A stretch of 64,000 nucleotides of DNA from Clostridium thailandense (GCF_019207025.1 NZ_JAEEGC010000008.1:39985-103984), one strand, 5' to 3'; counted from the first letter of the stretch, positions 36,700 through 45,941 are shown. Translations and numbers: made by a program. Notes: a model not told the origin generated them from the letters alone.

Positions 36700-38346
36700 T
36701 TAAGTCCTTAAATGAAATTCCATAAATTCATAAAGCTTTTCAATATCAAAAGGCTTAACTATGTAATCATCCATATCTGCTTTTATGCATTTATCTTTAT
36801 CCTCACGCATAGCATATGCAGTCATTGCAATAATTGGTATGCGTTTTCCATCTAATTCTTCTTCTCTAATAATTTTAGTTGTTTCGAATCCATTCAATTC
36901 TGGCATTTGCACATCCATTAATATTAAATCAACCTTATTATTTTTTAATATACTTAAAGCCTCATTCCCATTATAGGCTGCAATGTATTTGTAACCCTTT
37001 CTTTTAATTATCCCTTCCATAACCTCTTGATTTATTAAGTTATCTTCCACGCATAAAATGACTTTGTCTTGTTCTATCCTGCTAATAGTAATTTTATCTT
37101 TTGCCATATTACTTATCTTCAATTTTCGTTCTTTATGTTCAAATTTTTTAAACTCGCATGTAAAAATAAATGTAGACCCTTTTCCTAGAATACTTTCAAA
37201 ACATATATCTCCATTCATTAAATTAGCAAATTGTTTTGAAATGGCGAGACCTAATCCTGTTCCCATATGCTTTTTTTTGATGGATAAATCCCCCTGAATA
37301 TAGTCATTAAATATTTTTTCTTTAAACTCTTCCTCTATTCCAATACCTGAATCCTTTATCTTAAATTCTATTTTTTCGCTACTTTCATCGTTAGAAATCA
37401 TTTTTACCCTGAAAGACACATATCCTTCATCCGTAAATTTAACTGCATTACTAATTAAATTGTTCAAAATCTCCTTTAACTTTAATTCATCACCTATGAT
37501 CTCAAAATTAATACTTGGATCCAAGTAATAACTTACTTCTAATCCTTTAGAATTTCCTGTTATTAAAAGATTGTTATAAATATTATTTATAGTTTCTTTT
37601 AAATTAAAAGATTGATTATTTAATTTAAATTTTCCTGATTCTATTTTGGAAATATCTAGCAAATTGTTAATTACACTCAGCATAGTGTGTGCTGATTCAT
37701 TTAATATCTTGACATATTTGCTTTGTTCTTCATTTATACATTCCAATTGTAAAAGTTGTATAGTTGCAAGGATGCTGTTCATTGGTGTTCTTATTTCATG
37801 ACTCATATTAGCCAAGAAAATGGATTTTGCTTTATTTGCATCTTCTGCTTTTTGTTTTAATAGTTCTAATTTTTTGCACTTTTCTTGTAATTCTTGATCT
37901 ATTAACTTTCTATCTGTAATATCTTTATATACTTCCTCTACATCAGAAATGTCTCTTATAATACTGACTACCATATCCTTTGATTTTTTATTGCTATAAA
38001 TTGATCTTACTTCAACGGGAAATTTTGAACCATCTTTTCTGTAGTGATAAGTTCTAAATTTTATGCCACTATTTAAAGCCTTATTTAATTGTTTTTGAGT
38101 AAATTCCTTAGTATCTTCATTTCTAAGTGCAAAAATATCTAAATTAACAAGTTCGTCAAAGGAATATCCATAAGCTTCAATTGCTTTCTTGTTACCATAT
38201 ATAATTTTCCCATACTTACCAACTATAAGAATAACTTCTGATGCGTTTTCAATGAAATCTTTTCCATTAAAAAATACTTGTCCATGTAATATATCTTCCT
38301 TATTAAATAATTTTTCCAATGTTGAGTCGCTCACAAATTCCACCAT
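36700..38346 (-). CDS. Hybrid sensor histidine kinase (PAS-HisKA-HATPase-REC)
   Basis: About 548 aa, soluble. PAS with HYRKDGSKFPVEV, a short coiled coil (KLELLKQKAEDANKAKS), His[14 protein letters not shown], HATPase (NLISNAVKFTDEG, DSGIGI, GTGLGL), and REC with LILMDVQMPELNGF and IVKPFD. No HPt. The start is uncertain: ATG 38346 is used; a GTG about 12 nt further in (38334), better spaced from AAGGATGGTGG, and an outer TTG at 38358 are alternatives. Close paralogue of the kinase at 28957-30966 with one PAS fewer. Confidence 0.9.
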   Translation of the reverse strand: MVEFVSDSTLEKLFNKEDILHGQVFFNGKDFIENASEVILIVGKYGKIIYGNKKAIEAYGYSFDELVNLDIFALRNEDTKEFTQKQLNKALNSGIKFRTYHYRKDGSKFPVEVRSIYSNKKSKDMVVSIIRDISDVEEVYKDITDRKLIDQELQEKCKKLELLKQKAEDANKAKSIFLANMSHEIRTPMNSILATIQLLQLECINEEQSKYVKILNESAHTMLSVINNLLDISKIESGKFKLNNQSFNLKETINNIYNNLLITGNSKGLEVSYYLDPSINFEIIGDELKLKEILNNLISNAVKFTDEGYVSFRVKMISNDESSEKIEFKIKDSGIGIEEEFKEKIFNDYIQGDLSIKKKHMGTGLGLAISKQFANLMNGDICFESILGKGSTFIFTCEFKKFEHKERKLKISNMAKDKITISRIEQDKVILCVEDNLINQEVMEGIIKRKGYKYIAAYNGNEALSILKNNKVDLILMDVQMPELNGFETTKIIREEELDGKRIPIIAMTAYAMREDKDKCIKADMDDYIVKPFDIEKLYEFMEFHLRT

Positions 38347-38478
38347 CCTTGTCAGCAATTATAATACATATCATTATAACCTATTATATCATCTATCTAG
38401 CTTATAAGAAAATATTATCTATTTTTCTAAATAACTTACCAACTTTAACATATCATCAACCATTGAATATAGAAAAAA

Positions 38479-38504
38479 GTGTGCCTATGAAAACATAAAC
38501 ACAC
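38479..38504 (-). terminator. Terminator of larE
   Basis: On the minus strand GTGTG pairs with CACAC and is followed by six T's. It lies about 12 nt after the larE stop. Confidence 0.6.
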
Positions 38505-38515
38505 CTGAATGTTTT

Positions 38516-39328
38516 TTATTTAACGTTTTGATTAATAGCTTCGTTAAAGCTTCCTACTCTATATCCCTCTAAATCTAAACTTACATATTTAAATCCAATT
38601 TCTTTTATATTTTTAGAAATAGTATCTAAAAGTTCTTCATTGAATAATTTGCTTCTATCACTTCTATTAACTTCAATTCTTGCTAAATCTCCATGGCATC
38701 TTACCCTAACAGCTCTAAAGCCTATACTCATCATATATCTTTCTGCACTTTCAATTTTCCTAAAATATTCCTCTTTCAATTCAACTCCATAAGGTATTCT
38801 TGTTAAAAGACAAGCGTATGGAGGCTTGTTCCAAGTATTGAGATTTAGCTCCTTAGAAAATGCTCTTATTTCCGCTTTTGTTAGTTTACATTCTAAAAGC
38901 GGACTTTTTACTTCTAACTCTTTTAACGCTCTAAGTCCTGGTCTATAGTCTTTAGTATCATCAAAATTTGTTCCGTCAATTACATAATTATAGCCTTGTT
39001 CTTTAGCTATAGATAGTATCATACTAAATACTGCCGTTTTACAAAGGTAACATCTATCTTCTGGATTATATCTGATAGAATCAATAATTGGCGCTTCTAT
39101 AATTTCATGCTGCACCCCTAACTCTTTTACCAGTTCCTTAGCTTCTGCTATTTCCCACTTTGGAATATATGGTGATAAAATTGTTACTGCCTTTACATTA
39201 TCCTGTAGTGCTTCTTTCGCTACTTTAAGTAAAAAGGTGCTGTCTACTCCACCTGAAAATGCCAGAATTACTTTTCCCAAACTTTTAAGGTATTTTACTA
39301 ATTCATTATATTTCTCATTATTAATCAT
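38516..39328 (-). CDS. larE: ATP-dependent sulfur transferase for nickel-pincer cofactor (LarE)
   Basis: 270 aa. PP-loop SGGVDS at 25-30 (adenylation of the substrate). Three cysteines are placed like those of the [4Fe-4S]-type LarE proteins: Cys93 and Cys96 (RCYLCK) and Cys173 (PPYACLLTR). Cys173 corresponds to the sacrificial Cys of Lactobacillus plantarum LarE. So this may be the cluster-based sulfur transferase, not the single-use kind (inference). LarE supplies the two sulfurs of the nickel-pincer nucleotide of lactate racemase. No larA or larB is in the window. It has its own MerR-type promoter at 39472-39502. Confidence 0.88.
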   Translation of the reverse strand: MINNEKYNELVKYLKSLGKVILAFSGGVDSTFLLKVAKEALQDNVKAVTILSPYIPKWEIAEAKELVKELGVQHEIIEAPIIDSIRYNPEDRCYLCKTAVFSMILSIAKEQGYNYVIDGTNFDDTKDYRPGLRALKELEVKSPLLECKLTKAEIRAFSKELNLNTWNKPPYACLLTRIPYGVELKEEYFRKIESAERYMMSIGFRAVRVRCHGDLARIEVNRSDRSKLFNEELLDTISKNIKEIGFKYVSLDLEGYRVGSFNEAINQNVK

Positions 39329-39471
39329 TTGTATCTCCTACCTCTCTAAACAAACAATCTCATTATAACTTTAAATATACAATATAAACCCGCTTTACAC
39401 TTTTTAATTCCAAACCAGATGTAAAAAGGATCTAATCTATTCTTTCTTAATGAATTTACCTCCATTTTGAT

Positions 39472-39502
39472 ATTATAACACCTAGAGTCTAATTCAAGTC
39501 AA
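39472..39502 (-). promoter_or_regulatory. MerR-type promoter/operator of larE
   Basis: On the minus strand TTGACT, a 19-bp spacer and TATAAT. Inside the spacer a dyad fits ACTTnGAGTnnACTCnAAGT (here ACTTGAATTAGACTCTAGGT). The over-long spacer with a central dyad is characteristic of promoters activated by MerR-family regulators. It matches the sites at 42698-42728 and 46025-46055. Confidence 0.65.
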
Positions 39503-39558
39503 TAGTTCCTATCTTTCTAATCAAGTAAAATATATATCATAACTTATTTTATATTTTA

Positions 39559-40449
39559 CTAACTTTCCTGCTCACCTAAATACACTCTTAAAACATTTGG
39601 AATTTCTAGATCTCTATGACCTATTCCATAGGCAACCTTTTTAATTGAAAATTCAGCCTTAGAAGTAAATTCCTGAACGTTTGCTGCCAGTATTGCCGCC
39701 CCTGTAGGAGTAGTTGTTTCAAACTGAACTATACCAGTATTTATAGGAATATTCTTTAGTATTTCTGCTGTTGCAGGGGCTGGTACTGGCATAAGACCAT
39801 GAGCACATTTAACAAATCCACCCCCAACTTGAACTGGTGACGCAATAATTTTATCTACTCTTAAGTAGTCTAAACAAATAGCTGCTCCCACCATATCTAC
39901 AATTGAATCAATAGCTCCTACCTCATGGAAATGCACTTCGTATAAATCTTTTCCATGAATCTTTGCTTCTGCTTCTGCAACCTTCATAAACATATCTAAA
40001 CTAAGCTTTTTAACTTTATCACTTAAGTCACTGGAACTTATTATTTCTTCTATATCTCTCAAGTTCCTATGATGGTGCTCATGGTTGTGAATGTGACTTT
40101 CGTGGATGTGTTCATGCTTATGTTTATTTTCATTATGATGCAGTTCATCACCATGGTGATGAGAGTGTTCATGAATATGCTCATTGTTATGTTCATGATT
40201 ATGACCATGTAGCACCTGTTCTTGACTATATGTCATATCCTCTAATTTATCTTTTAATATAACCTCTACCCTAGTTCCTGTTATTCCAAGCTTTTCAGAT
40301 CTTTCAATTTTCATTTCATATTCAGACTCTAGGTTGAGTTTTGAAAGTTCCTGAGTCAGATATTCTTTAGGAACTCCTATATCTATTAATACTGCTAAAT
40401 TCATATCACCACTTATTCCGCAAAAACAATCATAATATAAAACCTTCAT
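39559..40449 (-). CDS. larC: Nickel-pincer cofactor biosynthesis protein LarC, LarC1 domain only
   Basis: 296 aa. N-terminal DUF111 block YYDCFCGISGDMNLAVL, AIDSIVDMVGAAICLDYL, MPVPAPATAEIL, and an end at RDLEIPNVLRVYLGEQES. Residues 81-128 hold a His-rich loop with 22 histidines, fitting nickel storage or loading. Full LarC (400 or more residues) continues with a second domain, LarC2, joined in L. plantarum by a programmed frameshift. Here no LarC2-like sequence follows in any frame, so LarC2 must be encoded elsewhere or be absent. Start ATG after AAGGAG. Confidence 0.88.
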   Translation of the reverse strand: MKVLYYDCFCGISGDMNLAVLIDIGVPKEYLTQELSKLNLESEYEMKIERSEKLGITGTRVEVILKDKLEDMTYSQEQVLHGHNHEHNNEHIHEHSHHHGDELHHNENKHKHEHIHESHIHNHEHHHRNLRDIEEIISSSDLSDKVKKLSLDMFMKVAEAEAKIHGKDLYEVHFHEVGAIDSIVDMVGAAICLDYLRVDKIIASPVQVGGGFVKCAHGLMPVPAPATAEILKNIPINTGIVQFETTTPTGAAILAANVQEFTSKAEFSIKKVAYGIGHRDLEIPNVLRVYLGEQES

Positions 40450-40558
40450 TTTTATTACTCCTTCTTACCCTTTGAATTTTAATATCATCTTTAATATTTT
40501 TTATATTTGTACTCAAACTTATCTTTCCTAAAATTTTAAAAGTATTTATAAGCAAACC

Positions 40559-40784
40559 AGAAAGTAGACTTATATGCAGGGATATGTTTCCAAAGCTGAA
40601 AGCACATATAAAAATTTTTTAGTCAATCTTAGCGAAACATTTTAGAAAATCTAAGAAGTATTTATATGTTTGAGGGAGTTTATAAATGCTTCTTAGATTT
40701 TCAAAATGTTGAGCTTCAGATTGACTAAAGATTTTTATAGTACTGAAGCTTGGAAACATATTCCGAAGTATAAGTCTACTTTCT
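40559..40784. repeat. 226-bp fold-back repeat (family B, full copy)
   Basis: Two arms of about 108 bp are imperfect inverted copies, ending AGAAAGTAGACTTATA ... TATAAGTCTACTTTCT, with shared inner blocks ATATGTTTCCAA, TTTAGTCAATCT and AAAATCTAAGAAG, around a 12-nt loop TGTTTGAGGGAG. No ORF. It fills the gap between larC and the aldo/keto reductase gene, 17 nt beyond the latter's stop. The outer 45 bp recur at 52889-52936. Non-autonomous fold-back element or a structured RNA repeat. Confidence 0.8.
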
Positions 40785-40801
40785 GCCGTGTTTATCTATA
40801 T

Positions 40802-41962
40802 CTACACAAATAGTTCCTTAACATTTTTTAACTCTTCGGGAATTTTAATTCCTTGTGGACAATGACTTTCACATTTGCCGCATTCTACACATTTATCTGG
40901 TTTTTCTGATGCACCTACAAGCATATTATATTGAAATTTAAATTCTCCTTCTGTTTGCGGCGTAGCGAGCATATGATATTGATTATAAAAAGTAAAGTTC
41001 TTAGGAATATTTACTCCTGATGGACAAGGCATACAATATTGACAACCTGTACAATTAACCTTTGTTCTTTGCTTATATGCTTCTTTTACATTATCCATTA
41101 TTTCTAATTCTTTTTCTGTCAAAGAATTTGGTAATGCAACACCCGCAATTCTCAAGTTTTCATTGACATGATCCATTACACTCATACCACTAAGTACTAC
41201 CGATACTTCCGGATGATTCCATACCCATCTTAGAGCCCATTCAACGGTCGATCTTTTAATCTCTGCTTTTTCAAGAGCATCTGTAGCTGCATCTGGAAGA
41301 CCTTGAACTAGCTTTCCTCCTCTAAGCGGTTCCATAATGACAATTCCCAAATCTTTATCTGCTGCATATTTTAAACCTTCTGTTCCTGCTTGAAAATTTT
41401 CATCTAAATAATTATATTGAATCTGACAAAATGACCAATCATAATAATCAACTATCTCTTTAAATACATCTAACTCATCGTGAAAGGAGAACCCTGCATA
41501 TCTTATTCTTCCATCTTTAATAGCTGAATTTAAAAACTCATCTATTCCTAATTTCTTTAAATTCTCCCAAACACCTCTATTTAAAGCATGTACTAAATAA
41601 AAATCTATTTTATCTGTTTGAAGGCGTTCTAATTGCTCATTTAAATATTTATCCATATCTTCTCTAGTATTAATTAACCAACTAGGAAGCTTTGTCGCTA
41701 AATTAACTTTTTCCCTATATCCACCTTTCAAAGCTCTACCAACAAATGGCTCACTTTCTCCACCTTTTGCCATTCCAGTTCCATGATAAGGATATGCAGT
41801 ATCTATATAATTAACCCCTTCATCAATTGCATGATGAATCATTTCTATGGCCTTTTCGTCATCAATCTTAGTAACATCTCCATCAATAATAGGTAATCTC
41901 ATACATCCAAAACCTAAAACTGAAACCTCTTCATTTGTTTTACCAAATTTTCTATATAACAT
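40802..41962 (-). CDS. Aldo/keto reductase with C-terminal [4Fe-4S] domain (1)
   Basis: 386 aa. AKR barrel with catalytic Asp/Tyr (YIDTAYPYHG), Lys (LATKLPSW) and His (FYLVHAL), then about 100 residues with two cluster motifs: CTGCQYCMPCPSG and CVECGKCESHCPQ. This ferredoxin-type AKR group is common in anaerobes; natural substrates are mostly unknown, presumably aldehydes or ketones with electrons exchanged through the clusters. Start ATG after AAAGGAGATGG. The merR gene ends 195 nt upstream on the same strand, so the promoter at 42698-42728 may serve both. Confidence 0.88.
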   Translation of the reverse strand: MLYRKFGKTNEEVSVLGFGCMRLPIIDGDVTKIDDEKAIEMIHHAIDEGVNYIDTAYPYHGTGMAKGGESEPFVGRALKGGYREKVNLATKLPSWLINTREDMDKYLNEQLERLQTDKIDFYLVHALNRGVWENLKKLGIDEFLNSAIKDGRIRYAGFSFHDELDVFKEIVDYYDWSFCQIQYNYLDENFQAGTEGLKYAADKDLGIVIMEPLRGGKLVQGLPDAATDALEKAEIKRSTVEWALRWVWNHPEVSVVLSGMSVMDHVNENLRIAGVALPNSLTEKELEIMDNVKEAYKQRTKVNCTGCQYCMPCPSGVNIPKNFTFYNQYHMLATPQTEGEFKFQYNMLVGASEKPDKCVECGKCESHCPQGIKIPEELKNVKELFV

Positions 41963-42157
41963 CTTTCCATCTCCTTTATTTTAAAATCTAATCTTTTTAA
42001 AAAAACCGACTGTTTAATCTTAAAAATTGTTATTTTTTAGTGTTTTGTTATGTTATGCATTCATATTTCTGTATTTTTATAGAGCAGTTACTCTATTATT
42101 AAATATAATATCATCTCATTATATTTAATGCAAGAATTTCATACAAAATTTTTTATC

Positions 42158-42571
42158 TTAAATAAAATAACTTTTTTCTTTTGAAATTAATTCTTTAGTC
42201 TCTTTATTTTTTTCATTTTTAACTGCTAAGTGTCCATACTTCTCGATTTTATAATCTAGGCGTTCTAATGTTTTTTTCATATCTTCTAGTCTTGTTATAA
42301 GCTGCTTACGCTGTTCTATTAAGAGCTCTTTTCTTGTTCCAATTGTCTCATCGCCCTGCTCAAACAGTGCAACATATTCAATCAATACTTCAATAGAAAG
42401 ACCTGCACTTCGCATACACTTGATGAATTCAACCCACTTGCAATCTTCTTCAGTGTAATTCCTAATTCCACTTTTATTACGATTCACACGATGAAGCAAT
42501 CCAATACGTTCATAATAACGGAGCGTATCCTGCGAAATATCAAATTTTTTGCTTACTTCTGCAATAGTCAA
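42158..42571 (-). CDS. MerR-family transcriptional regulator (aldehyde-responsive AdhR/NmlR-like)
   Basis: 137 aa. N-terminal winged HTH (TIAEVSKKFDISQDTLRYYE, then RIGLLHRVNRNKSGIRNY), WVEFIKCMRSAGLSIEVL, and a long coiled-coil dimerisation helix. It starts with TTG, 7 nt after GGAGGTG. It has no metal-binding Cys pattern of classical MerR. Small members with this sequence type (AdhR of B. subtilis, NmlR) respond to aldehydes and control reductases and dehydrogenases. Its own promoter carries the dyad also found before larE and another AKR, so it probably activates all three. Confidence 0.87.
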   Translation of the reverse strand: MTIAEVSKKFDISQDTLRYYERIGLLHRVNRNKSGIRNYTEEDCKWVEFIKCMRSAGLSIEVLIEYVALFEQGDETIGTRKELLIEQRKQLITRLEDMKKTLERLDYKIEKYGHLAVKNEKNKETKELISKEKSYFI

Positions 42572-42697
42572 GGGTTTGCACCTCCAATTATTCTTCTATT
42601 CTTCATTAAAACATTTCATTTTCTTAAATATTTTTATTAGTCACTACAGTAACACCTGTTGTAACTGATGAAGATATAATATTTCTTTGTTATATAT

Positions 42698-42728
42698 ACC
42701 TTACCACTTGGAGTCTACTCTAAGTCAA
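42698..42728 (-). promoter_or_regulatory. MerR-type promoter/operator of the merR-AKR unit
   Basis: On the minus strand TTGACT, a 19-bp spacer and TAAGGT; the dyad ACTTAGAGT-AG-ACTCCAAGT occupies the spacer. It lies about 127 bp before the merR start. The rest of 42572-42953 holds the divergent tetR promoter and a short AT-rich stretch without features. Confidence 0.7.
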
Positions 42729-42887
42729 GAGGTTTTATAGAAATTTTTCGAAGGCTCGACTTCAATTTAATCTATCTATTAACATTCTAGAAGAATTTAT
42801 AATTGCAATTCCTCCACTTCCAACATTTGAAGCTAAACCTGAATATATAATTGAACCGTTTAAGCTAAACATAATCCCTGATACTTA

Positions 42888-42917
42888 TTGACATACTAAA
42901 CATATATGTGCTAGATT
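42888..42917 (+). promoter_or_regulatory. Putative tetR promoter with operator palindrome
   Basis: TTGACA (42888-42893), an 18-bp spacer and TAGATT (42912-42917). The spacer contains the 10-bp palindrome ACATATATGT (42900-42909), a plausible autorepression site. Confidence 0.4.
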
Positions 42918-42953
42918 ATGTAAAAGAGTAATCACTCTGGAGGGTAAAATAAT

Positions 42954-43511
42954 ATGGATAGTAAAGATAAAATATTAAATGCAGCTTTAAAACTTTTCAT
43001 AAAGGAAGGTTTCCATGGTACATCTACAGCAAAAATAGCAAAAGAAGCCGGCGTATCTAATGGTGCACTCTTTCACCACTTTAAAACTAAAGAAGATTTA
43101 ATAAGTAAATTATATATAAAAACAAAGGAAGATTATAAAAGTTATCTTTTAGATCGTATGGTTTCACATAAAACAAGTAAAAGTAATATTAAGCAGTTCT
43201 GGCTCAATTGCGTTCACTGGAGCTTAGAAAACATGGATTGTATGACCTTCTACTTGATGTTTTCAAATTCACCTTATATTGATAATTTAAGTAAAAAAGA
43301 AGCATCCAGAAACTTTGATTTCATATTAGAACTTTTTCAAGAAGCAATTGATACTGAAATAATCATTAATGTAAATCTTAACTTAATTATAAATTCCTTT
43401 GCTGCATCAGTACAATCATTTGCTAATTTTGCTAAAGATAATTCAGACAATCTTGAAGAAAACTTGGAAGTAGCTTTTAGAATGTGGTGGAGATCTATTG
43501 TAAATATGTAG
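42954..43511 (+). CDS. TetR-family transcriptional regulator
   Basis: 185 aa. N-terminal HTH ILNAALKLFIKEGFHGTS, then TAKIAKEAGVSNGALFHHFK, both canonical TetR. C-terminal helical ligand domain with an aromatic-rich stretch (WLNCVHWSLENMDCM). Ribosome site GGAGGG 11 nt before the ATG. The only plus-strand gene among the reductase genes. Targets unknown; autoregulation likely from the palindrome in its promoter. Confidence 0.87.
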   Translation: MDSKDKILNAALKLFIKEGFHGTSTAKIAKEAGVSNGALFHHFKTKEDLISKLYIKTKEDYKSYLLDRMVSHKTSKSNIKQFWLNCVHWSLENMDCMTFYLMFSNSPYIDNLSKKEASRNFDFILELFQEAIDTEIIINVNLNLIINSFAASVQSFANFAKDNSDNLEENLEVAFRMWWRSIVNM

Positions 43512-43547
43512 TAAAGTACTAATAAAAGATATATTTATAATTAAAAA

Positions 43548-43565
43548 GCCCCGCCAAAGCGAGGC
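43548..43565 (-). terminator. Terminator of the second AKR gene
   Basis: On the minus strand GCCTCGC-TTTG-GCGGGGC followed by TTTTTAATT: a GC-rich 7-bp stem with one G-U pair and a U-run. On the plus strand no U-run follows, so it mainly serves the minus-strand AKR gene ending at 43608. Confidence 0.75.
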
Positions 43566-43607
43566 CCATTCCATGGACTTATTCCCAGTTTATTCCCATT
43601 TTAGGAT

Positions 43608-44762
43608 TTAATTACCAAACAACTTCACTGCTCGTTTCATTTTATTAATAATATCTACGCCGAATGGACAGTTCTTCACACATGCTCCACATTCTATACA
43701 TTCATCTGCATGATGTTCTAATAGGTCATAATGGTTCTTTAATGTTTCAGGGACATCCTCTTGAATTAACGCTAAATCTAAATATTTATTTACTGATGCA
43801 ATATCTATCTTTTTTGAACATGGTGCGCAATGTCCACAATACATACAATGTCCGCTAAAGGACTTTCTTGGAGCATTGGAAAGAACTTCGCTATAATCTT
43901 TTTCTTTATTACTTGCAGTAGAATAAGCGCTTGCTGCAAGTATTTGATATGTATTAGATACTCCAACCATTACTGAAGCAACTGCCGGTCTACTTAAACA
44001 GTAATGTAAGCATTGTATTGGAGTCAGTGCTTTTTCAAAGGGTGATTGTTTGTCACTTAGTAATACCCCTGCCGCATACCCTTTCATAACAGTTAGAGCA
44101 ACACCCTCATTTTCACAGATTCGATATAACTTATCACGCTTTGGGTCGATACCTGCATAGGTTCTATTCTTAAAAGTGCTTTCTTCAAATAGACTGTATA
44201 CATCCTCGATAGGTGGCAGCATATCATAAGCCGCATTGATACTAAATAAAATTACATCAACTATTCCACTTTTCACTGCCTTAAAAGCAATATCCGTATT
44301 ATGTGTTGATATTCCTAAAGATTTAATAACACCTTTTTCTTTCAATCCTTGAGCATAATTTATTATTTCTCCATTAAAAATGTTATCAAAATCTTTTTGA
44401 TCATCAACATAATGAATCATACCTATATCTACATAGTCTAACTGCATTCTATCTAAGAAATCCTCATATGCATTTACAATCTCATTAAAATCCCTAGTGC
44501 GTCGATATTGTCCTTTATCCCAGGTAGAACATAAATGTCCTTCAATAACAAAACTACTTCTAGGATATTTACTTAATGCTTTACCAACATTACTTCTAAC
44601 TTGTGGATTTGAATTATATATATCAATAAAATTAATACCTTCTTTGATAGCACAATCAACAATTGCTTCGCAATCTTCATAACTTTTATTTTCAAATCCC
44701 TCACCACCAATACCAATGGCACTTACTTTAATTCCTGTTCTTCCCAAAACTCGATATTCCAT
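43608..44762 (-). CDS. Aldo/keto reductase with C-terminal [4Fe-4S] domain (2)
   Basis: 384 aa from ATG 44762, 8 nt after GGGAGG; an outer start at 44786 includes that site. AKR barrel with FIDIYNSNPQ where the usual motif is DTA-x-x-Y: the catalytic Tyr position appears replaced (Asp-Ile-Tyr-Asn-Ser), so the chemistry may differ from a standard AKR. His in IGMIHYVDD. C-terminal cluster motifs CMYCGHCAPCSKK and CIECGACVKNCPFG. Second of three related reductases in this region. A weak MerR-like dyad lies directly upstream but overlaps the ribosome site region. Confidence 0.85.
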   Translation of the reverse strand: MEYRVLGRTGIKVSAIGIGGEGFENKSYEDCEAIVDCAIKEGINFIDIYNSNPQVRSNVGKALSKYPRSSFVIEGHLCSTWDKGQYRRTRDFNEIVNAYEDFLDRMQLDYVDIGMIHYVDDQKDFDNIFNGEIINYAQGLKEKGVIKSLGISTHNTDIAFKAVKSGIVDVILFSINAAYDMLPPIEDVYSLFEESTFKNRTYAGIDPKRDKLYRICENEGVALTVMKGYAAGVLLSDKQSPFEKALTPIQCLHYCLSRPAVASVMVGVSNTYQILAASAYSTASNKEKDYSEVLSNAPRKSFSGHCMYCGHCAPCSKKIDIASVNKYLDLALIQEDVPETLKNHYDLLEHHADECIECGACVKNCPFGVDIINKMKRAVKLFGN

Positions 44763-44819
44763 ATCATGTACCTCCCAAATAAGCATATCATTTTAAATTC
44801 GATTTAAGTCAATAGCCTT

Positions 44820-45941
44820 TTATATTTCAAAGGTATCCGCTACATCCTTTAAACCTTTTATAATTTGAATATGTTGTGGACAGCTTTTTTCACACTGTTT
44901 ACATCCAATACACTCTGATGCTTTTCCATATGTGTTTGTATAGTTATTATAATATACTCTTTGTATAGACATAGCAGTCTTTACCGATTGCTTTTCCGCA
45001 TTATATAATGCAAAATATTTTGGAATAGCTATATTTTTAGGACATCCATCTACACAATACTGACAGGCTGTACACGGAATTGCAATTGTTTCATTAATAA
45101 TTTCTACGGCTTTTTCTATAATATCATATTCTTCCTGTACAAATGGCTTGAACTCCTGCATATATCCTGTATTATCCAATAGCTGCTCCATATTGGACAT
45201 TCCACTTAATACCATCATGACTCCCTCATGGCTTGCTACATAACGAATTGCCCATGATGGTACAGACATGTCTGGATAATATTCTTTAAATAATTGCTCT
45301 AATTTTTCAGGTACTTTAGCAAGAGTACCGCCTTTTATGGGTTCCATAACAATAACTGGTTTATTATGCTTTCTTGCTACTTCATAGCATTTTCTTGATT
45401 GAATACTCTCATTTTCCCAATCCATATAATTGATTTGTAATTGAACAAACTCCATTTCAGGATGCGCTGTCAGAATTTCGTCCAGCAGGTCAGCATTATC
45501 ATGGAAAGAGAATCCAATACTTCTTACTTTTCCTTCTTTCTTTTTTTCCTGTACAAATGAAAAGCTATCTAATTTTTTAGCTGTCTCATAATTTACTACT
45601 CCTAAATTGTGAAGAAGATAATAATCGAAATAATCTACACCACATTTTTCTAATTGCTCATTGAAGATTCTTTCTTGATCTTCCTTTGTTTTCAACATCA
45701 TAGTTGGCAATTTTGTTGCTAAAGTGAAGCTTTCCCTTTTGTGGCGTCTTACTAAAGCCTCTCTTATAGCCATCTCACTTTTACCCATATGATACATATA
45801 AGCTGTATCAAAATAAGTAAATCCTCTTTCCAAAAAAGTATCCACCATTTGATTTAACGTATCCATATCAAAACTTGCTTGATCATCCTGGCTCTTTAGC
45901 GGCAAACGCATAAATCCAAATCCTAATTTTTTCTTTTCCAT
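44820..45941 (-). CDS. Aldo/keto reductase with C-terminal [4Fe-4S] domain (3)
   Basis: 373 aa. AKR barrel with [18 protein letters not shown] and DYYLLHNLG (Asp, Tyr, Lys, His tetrad all present), C-terminal [13 protein letters not shown] and [13 protein letters not shown]. Similar in build to the reductase at 40802-41962. Start ATG after AAGGAGG. It is preceded by the best copy of the MerR-type operator (46025-46055), 84 bp upstream, so it is likely induced together with the merR gene. Confidence 0.88.
   Translation of the reverse strand: MEKKKLGFGFMRLPLKSQDDQASFDMDTLNQMVDTFLERGFTYFDTAYMYHMGKSEMAIREALVRRHKRESFTLATKLPTMMLKTKEDQERIFNEQLEKCGVDYFDYYLLHNLGVVNYETAKKLDSFSFVQEKKKEGKVRSIGFSFHDNADLLDEILTAHPEMEFVQLQINYMDWENESIQSRKCYEVARKHNKPVIVMEPIKGGTLAKVPEKLEQLFKEYYPDMSVPSWAIRYVASHEGVMMVLSGMSNMEQLLDNTGYMQEFKPFVQEEYDIIEKAVEIINETIAIPCTACQYCVDGCPKNIAIPKYFALYNAEKQSVKTAMSIQRVYYNNYTNTYGKASECIGCKQCEKSCPQHIQIIKGLKDVADTFEI

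Noticed and set aside
44782..44812. A fourth MerR-like promoter (TTGACT, 19 bp, TATGCT) before the second aldo/keto reductase
   Set aside because: The dyad is degenerate and the transcript would begin inside the ribosome binding site of that gene, so it was not counted as part of the regulon.
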